Position numbers and translations under genes: made by a program
The notes under the pieces: model-generated
What the model was told of the DNA's origin: nothing
The model's input: only the letters and a program-made list of their open reading frames with translations
Database searches by the model: none
Assembly (NCBI GenBank): GCA_944371545.1
Contig: CALVXT010000064.1
Coordinates: 1-7,334 of the forward strand
Direction of reading: 5' to 3'
Length of the DNA: 7,334 nucleotides
Origin: an uncultured Bacilli bacterium
GTDB taxonomy: Bacteria; Bacillota_I; Bacilli_A; RF39; UBA660
In this document: positions 4,755-7,334 of the stretch, piece by piece
Numbering within the stretch: position 1 is the first letter of the stretch
Layout of the letters: each line of letters begins with the position of its first letter

Positions 4755-6502
4755 TGATAAATGGGGTCGAGAAAGTGGAAATTGAAGTACTATTCAAAAT
4801 TTTAAATAAATATGGCTTTTATTCTTTGAAAAAAGAACCTTTTTTGTATGCAAAAAATGGAAGTACAGGCATTTCTTTTACGTTTAAAGACGATTTCTAT
4901 GGCGATTTAACAAGAGTTGTAATTCCTAACACTATAGAAGAAGTAGAAGACTTTTTAGGAAAATATTGTTGGCATAAAAAATATGGTCAAAAATTTCATG
5001 TAAAAATCAAATTGGATGATTATAAAAAAATAAATCCAAAAGTTTTATTTACTAGGGAAGATCAAGAATATACGCTAAAAGAATTAGTAGAATTGTCAAA
5101 TAAAGGACTTGAACAAGAGAAAAAACAAAAGAAAAAAGAAAGACACCATAGAAAAAAAATAAAAAGAACTTTGCTTCTATTAGTTCAAGTAATTAAAGAA
5201 AAAATAAAAGTACAAGAAGATACTTATCAAAATCTTCTAAAGTTAACTCAGGAATATAATCAGAAATACAATCAACTTGAAAAAGTTAAACAAGAATACT
5301 ATAAATTAAAAAAGGTAAATTTTATATCAGAAGAAAAAACAGAACCATTACCAGACTTTTCAGCTAAAATAGAAGAAATGATTAAGGATATAAATATGGT
5401 TGAAGACAAAGAACTTTTGGAACAACAAATTGATATATATTTAGCTTTTATACAAGAATTAGAGAAAAGCAAAAGCTTAATTCATAATAAATATGAATTA
5501 ATTAAACTGCCACTGGAATTAGATAAAATAAATCAAAAATTAACTCTTATTGAAAATGCTTTAAGCCGAAAAAAGGGCTTTTTTGGAAAAAAAGAAAATA
5601 TTGATAAACAATTAGAAGAAATAGAAGAAAAAAGCATTGTTAATCAGATTGTTTCTTACGAAAACTATGAAAAAAATGAATTAGAACGTATTGAAGAAAA
5701 ATATGCAATGATTCCAGAATTAGATAAAAGAACAATTGCAGATTATTTAATAGAATTTGATAATTTAAAAATTCCTGAACCCGATTTAGAAGAAATTCCG
5801 AAAGAAAAAGAGATTACTTATGAAGAAGTCATGCAGTCATTAGAAAAAGATTTTGAAAAAAGAACATCCGATGAAAAAAATATTTTAACAATGTATCATT
5901 CGTTTTTAAGAAAAATTTTAGTAAATGAAGAGTATTCTTTTGAAAAAGAAATTGAAGATTTTATTAATCTTTTAGAAAATCCAAATAATATTTTATTTAA
6001 ATTAAAATATTTTAAAAAAATAGAAACAGTAACACCAGAAAAATGTTTAAAAAGTTTGAGGAAAGAGGCTCAGAAAATCAAATCAATTTCTCCAGATGTT
6101 TTAAAGGGAAATATTAATGCCTTTTTTAAAGATAATAAATTAATCACTGGTTCAAATTTCTTAGCGGCTTCAAATAAAAGAACTCTTTCACCCACACAAT
6201 GTAAAGGTGAAAATGATATAAACTATATTGCCTTATTGAAAAAAAATGCTTTAGTATATTTTATTCCTAATGAAATAACTCACGATATTGAAAATGATGA
6301 AATTTTAATTCAAAAAAATAATCAACCATTTTTCTTAATAGATCTTCAAAAAAATAACATTCAATATGTAACTTCTGATATACTAAAAATAGTAAGGTAT
6401 CAAAATGAAATCAAAACAGAAAACAATAGAACGATTGTAACAAATTTAATAAGCACAAAAGTGGATCAGTATAAAAATATAGTGATTGAAAGGAAAGATT
6501 AA
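4754..6502 (+). CDS. Large cytoplasmic coiled-coil protein, unknown family
   Basis: I do not recognise this 582-residue protein. It has no signal peptide or membrane helix. From the N-terminus: an alpha/beta region (1-100) with a possible beta segment, TGISFTF (38-44); a highly basic patch (120-138, KKQKKKERHHRKKIKR within it); long charged helices predicted as coiled coil (about 140-190, 205-320); a Pro/Glu hinge (339-352); more helices (355-450); and a mixed, beta-richer C-terminal domain (465-582) containing GSNFLAASNKRTLSPTQC. The start is uncertain: ATG 4754 has no ribosome site and coincides with the predicted transcription start, while GTG 4775 (575 residues) has GGGG 8 bases upstream. 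It is the first gene of a pair, with its stop 1 base before the next TTG and that gene's ribosome site inside it. A scaffold or cell-envelope-associated role is only a guess. Confidence 0.85.
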   Translation: MINGVEKVEIEVLFKILNKYGFYSLKKEPFLYAKNGSTGISFTFKDDFYGDLTRVVIPNTIEEVEDFLGKYCWHKKYGQKFHVKIKLDDYKKINPKVLFTREDQEYTLKELVELSNKGLEQEKKQKKKERHHRKKIKRTLLLLVQVIKEKIKVQEDTYQNLLKLTQEYNQKYNQLEKVKQEYYKLKKVNFISEEKTEPLPDFSAKIEEMIKDINMVEDKELLEQQIDIYLAFIQELEKSKSLIHNKYELIKLPLELDKINQKLTLIENALSRKKGFFGKKENIDKQLEEIEEKSIVNQIVSYENYEKNELERIEEKYAMIPELDKRTIADYLIEFDNLKIPEPDLEEIPKEKEITYEEVMQSLEKDFEKRTSDEKNILTMYHSFLRKILVNEEYSFEKEIEDFINLLENPNNILFKLKYFKKIETVTPEKCLKSLRKEAQKIKSISPDVLKGNINAFFKDNKLITGSNFLAASNKRTLSPTQCKGENDINYIALLKKNALVYFIPNEITHDIENDEILIQKNNQPFFLIDLQKNNIQYVTSDILKIVRYQNEIKTENNRTIVTNLISTKVDQYKNIVIERKD

Positions 6503-6503
6503 A

Positions 6504-7106
6504 TTGAATCAAGAAGAATTTATAAAAAAATTAAAAGATAAATTAGATATTCTATTGCCAGAAGTAGTAGAAGCAGAAGTAAATATTTATATAAAAGAAA
6601 TAGAAATTAAAAAAATGCAAAATTTAAAAGAAGAAGATATTATCAGAGCTTTTGGAGATATTGAAAATATTCAAAAAGAAATATTAAAAAAACATGGAAT
6701 AAATCCAGCAAAGGTATTAAGAAAAGAAGGTTTTGTATATAAAAAATTTGAAGAATTATTTCAAGTAATCCATCGAGTAGTAGATACAATGTCTAAAAAT
6801 TCTTTTCAAGATAATGTCAAAATTCTTTTTGATCTATTAATTTTAATTATTTTTATATGTTTAATTAAAATTCCTTTTATATTAGTTAGAAATTTAGGCG
6901 ATGGACTAATATCTTATATTGATTTTCCATATATTTCAGACATATGGGGAATACTTATTGATTTAATTTATATTGTTATTGCTGTAATCGTTTTTGTGAA
7001 TATTTTTACAAAATGGTTTAAAAATTTAAAAACGACGAAGAAATTAAAAACTAAAGAACTTGAAACTATAAGTCTGCAAGATAATGAGAAAAGTAAAAAA
7101 AATTAA
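6504..7106 (+). CDS. Membrane protein with HAAS/DUF1700-like N-terminal domain
   Basis: The chosen start is TTG 6504 (200 residues), because AAAGGA (6489-6494) lies 9 bases upstream. An earlier in-frame TTG at 6486 would place that site inside the gene and leave none ahead. Residues 1-62 resemble the HAAS/DUF1700 domain: a short EEFIKKLKDKL helix, a helix with conserved acidic and Tyr positions (19-38), then LKEEDIIRAFGDIENIQKEIL (41-61), like the family's seeeAixxLGxPxxIAxxIl box. Two membrane helices follow (about 107-128 and 148-168) with a short external loop between them, then a basic cytoplasmic tail (169-182) and a polar end. HAAS proteins usually accompany PadR regulators. Here the partner is instead the coiled-coil gene, one base upstream. 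No convincing terminator follows. The domain call is by pattern and moderately sure. Confidence 0.7.
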   Translation: MNQEEFIKKLKDKLDILLPEVVEAEVNIYIKEIEIKKMQNLKEEDIIRAFGDIENIQKEILKKHGINPAKVLRKEGFVYKKFEELFQVIHRVVDTMSKNSFQDNVKILFDLLILIIFICLIKIPFILVRNLGDGLISYIDFPYISDIWGILIDLIYIVIAVIVFVNIFTKWFKNLKTTKKLKTKELETISLQDNEKSKKN

Positions 7107-7256
7107 TGTAAAGCTTTTAAACGTTAATTTAAAAATTATAAAAAAAACATTATTTAATGCAATATATCTGGTACTTGTGCTTCATTGTAAAATAATAGGA
7201 GCTTTTGATTTGCAAACAATCAGGCTAATATTAAAATAGATGGCGAGGAGATTAAG
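7107..7256. other. Intergenic region before the pilin-like gene
   Basis: No open frame beyond about 12 codons is visible. TTTTAAA (7115-7121) and TTTAAAA (7128-7134) form an A/T-only inverted repeat without a T run, so it is a poor terminator and read-through from the upstream pair is possible. A weak sigma-A match, TTGCAA (7210-7215) and TAAAAT (7232-7237) with 16-base spacing, would start transcription almost on top of the pilin ribosome site. No riboswitch or tRNA was recognised. Confidence 0.4.
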
Positions 7257-7334
7257 TTGAAAAAGGGATTTACATTAATTGAAGTGATGGCAACAATAGT
7301 AATATTAGCAGTAATATTGTTAATAGCAGTTCCT
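7257..7334 (+). CDS. Type IV prepilin-like protein, N-terminal fragment
   Basis: Only the first 26 codons are in the window and the frame is open at the edge. The product begins KKGFTLIEVMATIVILAV, a textbook class III prepilin signal. It has a two-lysine leader, a cleavage site after Gly4, Phe as the N-methylated first residue, Glu at mature position 5, and a long hydrophobic helix. Such proteins are processed by a prepilin peptidase and assembled into type IV pili, type II secretion pseudopili or the ComG competence pseudopilus. Which of these applies cannot be told from this fragment. The TTG start is supported by GAGGAG (7245-7250), 6 bases upstream. Neighbouring pilus ATPase or peptidase genes, if any, lie beyond the window. 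Confidence 0.85.
   Translation, partial: MKKGFTLIEVMATIVILAVILLIAVP

Noticed and set aside
6486..6503. TTG at 6486 as start of the HAAS-like gene
   Set aside because: The AAAGGA ribosome site (6489-6494) would lie inside the gene. TTG 6504 has it at a suitable distance, and the HAAS-like pattern begins there.
152..7106. Mycoplasma-type code with TGA read as Trp
   Set aside because: About ten Trp codons were checked in the larger genes and all are TGG, with no in-frame TGA. In TGA=Trp genomes most Trp codons would be TGA.
7142..7190. Possible 12-codon open frame starting near 7157
   Set aside because: It is too short, has no ribosome site and no recognisable composition.

Overview
The window is a very AT-rich stretch of a low-GC Gram-positive-type genome (Bacillota or a Mycoplasmatota-affiliated gut lineage). 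The support is strong purine-rich Shine-Dalgarno sites, TTG/GTG starts alongside ATG, sigma-A promoters with extended -10 (TGn) elements, many intrinsic terminators with T runs, and the gene content: a clostridial-type CotF spore coat pair, a membrane thioredoxin and a type IV prepilin start. About ten Trp codons occur in the larger genes and those examined are TGG. No complete gene ends in TGA, so the standard bacterial code fits and a TGA=Trp code is unlikely.

Layout, left to right. Bases 1-84 hold two copies of a ~25-base direct repeat, possibly the end of a mobile element lying to the left. A near-consensus promoter follows, driving a Bax inhibitor-1/YetJ-like membrane protein (152-802). 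Next is an unrecognised six-TM protein (881-1657), then a COG1533/SplB-like radical SAM enzyme ending in a sliding-clamp-like motif (1741-2628). A two-gene spore-coat operon follows (2689-2871 and 2874-3131), preceded by a sporulation-type promoter match. Then come a 41-residue single-TM mini-protein (3254-3379) and an exported, membrane-anchored CPHC thioredoxin with a long lysine-rich tail (3414-4112). The latter converges on a minus-strand DUF308/HdeD-like protein (4147-4683) across a shared bidirectional terminator. A short divergent promoter region leads to a tightly coupled pair: a large unrecognised coiled-coil protein (4754-6502) and a membrane protein with an HAAS/DUF1700-like N-terminus (6504-7106). 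The window ends inside the first 26 codons of a type IV pilin-like gene (7257 onward).

Most genes look like independent, compact transcription units. In four terminators the hairpin includes or abuts the stop codon of the gene it ends, and two promoters have their -35 element inside the preceding terminator arm. The two clear operons are the coat pair and the coiled-coil/HAAS-like pair. The second pair is the best candidate for an undescribed system, because neither the large protein nor the pairing is familiar to me. The coat genes, and more loosely the neighbouring SplB-family enzyme, suggest the organism forms spores or descends from a spore former. No tRNA, rRNA, CRISPR array or complete transposase was seen, and no gene-free stretch exceeds about 150 bases.
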